NCBI GenBank assembly: GCA_937915285.1
Contig: CALDNG010000329.1
Location: 1 to 5,556, forward strand
DNA: 5,556 nucleotides
Source: an uncultured Desulfomonile sp.
GTDB lineage: Bacteria > Desulfobacterota > Desulfomonilia > Desulfomonilales > Desulfomonilaceae
Direction: 5' to 3'
The position numbers and the translations under genes are program-made. Under the pieces are notes generated by a model. The model was not told the DNA's origin. It did not search any database and was given only the letters and a program-made list of their open reading frames with translations. Of this stretch, positions 5,433 to 5,556 are shown one piece after another (positions within the stretch are counted from its first letter, which is position 1; every line of letters starts with the position of its first letter).

Positions 5433-5556
5433 TTGATAGACCGTAATCATTTCTCTGAGACTAATAGGGGTGGTCCTGGCGAAAGCCTGTTCGAATGTAA
5501 GGATTACTATGAAGACACCGATTGCATGGGGGTAGTTTACCATGCGAATTATCTGA
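5433..5556 (+). CDS. Acyl-CoA thioesterase, YbgC/4HBT hotdog family (partial, N-terminal 41 codons)
   Basis: Start of a hotdog-fold acyl-CoA thioesterase, which hydrolyses acyl-CoA thioesters in the cytoplasm. The diagnostic block is YYEDTDCMGVVYHANYL at residues 25-41. It matches the 4-hydroxybenzoyl-CoA thioesterase/YbgC signature, with D30 as the catalytic Asp and HANY the conserved segment after it. The family is usually about 130-150 residues, so roughly 90-110 residues lie beyond the right edge. The start is a TTG behind AGGAGG. It gives about 20 residues before the first conserved strand (LFECKDYY), more than the few seen in E. coli YbgC. It follows the phosphorylase by 17 bases on the same strand. 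Members occur in tol-pal operons and in fatty-acid or aromatic degradation, and the visible part cannot tell which applies. Confidence 0.85.
   Translation, partial: MIDRNHFSETNRGGPGESLFECKDYYEDTDCMGVVYHANYL

Noticed and set aside
1..5556. CRISPR array, tRNA/rRNA, insertion sequence or toxin-antitoxin system
   Set aside because: No spaced direct repeats, cloverleaf-like segments, terminal inverted repeats, transposase motifs or recognisable toxin pair were found on either strand by eye.

Overview
The window reads as an ordinary chromosomal segment of an anaerobic, sulfate-reducer-like bacterium, most likely a deltaproteobacterium in the broad sense (Desulfobacterota). Three things point there: a soluble periplasmic group 1 [NiFe] hydrogenase resembling the Desulfovibrio HynAB type, a siroheme-decarboxylase-like gene of the alternative (Ahb) heme pathway next to hemL, and a HpnG-like nucleoside phosphorylase. 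The taxonomic placement is inference from gene content.

Positions 1-1454 (minus strand) hold the hydrogenase large subunit, cut by the window edge before its C-terminal nickel ligands. The complete small subunit lies upstream of it at 1519-2457 (minus), with a Tat signal and all 11 Fe-S cluster ligands. The order small-large with a 64-base gap indicates one operon. Positions 2458-2839 form the longest non-annotated stretch. It carries the hydrogenase ribosome binding site, a weak candidate promoter bracketed by a 7-bp inverted repeat, and a possible 38-codon small ORF.

Positions 2840-4114 (minus) encode HemL, which makes 5-aminolevulinate. Positions 4146-4643 (minus) encode an Lrp/AsnC-type protein that looks like siroheme decarboxylase subunit AhbB. 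They are 31 bases apart and probably co-transcribed, joining the first committed tetrapyrrole step to the branch that turns siroheme into heme. Heme made this way could supply the c-type cytochromes that usually accept electrons from periplasmic hydrogenases, but no cytochrome is visible here.

A divergent plus-strand unit begins at 4675, separated from ahbB by only about 31-40 bases centred on a TATATATATAT tract. It encodes a PNP/MTAN-superfamily phosphorylase resembling HpnG, followed 17 bases later by a TTG-initiated hotdog thioesterase of the YbgC/4HBT type that runs off the right edge. No RNA genes, CRISPR arrays or mobile elements were seen. I found no convincing novel system; the observations worth a second look are start-codon corrections, the small ORF, the compact divergent promoter and a few residue-level oddities.
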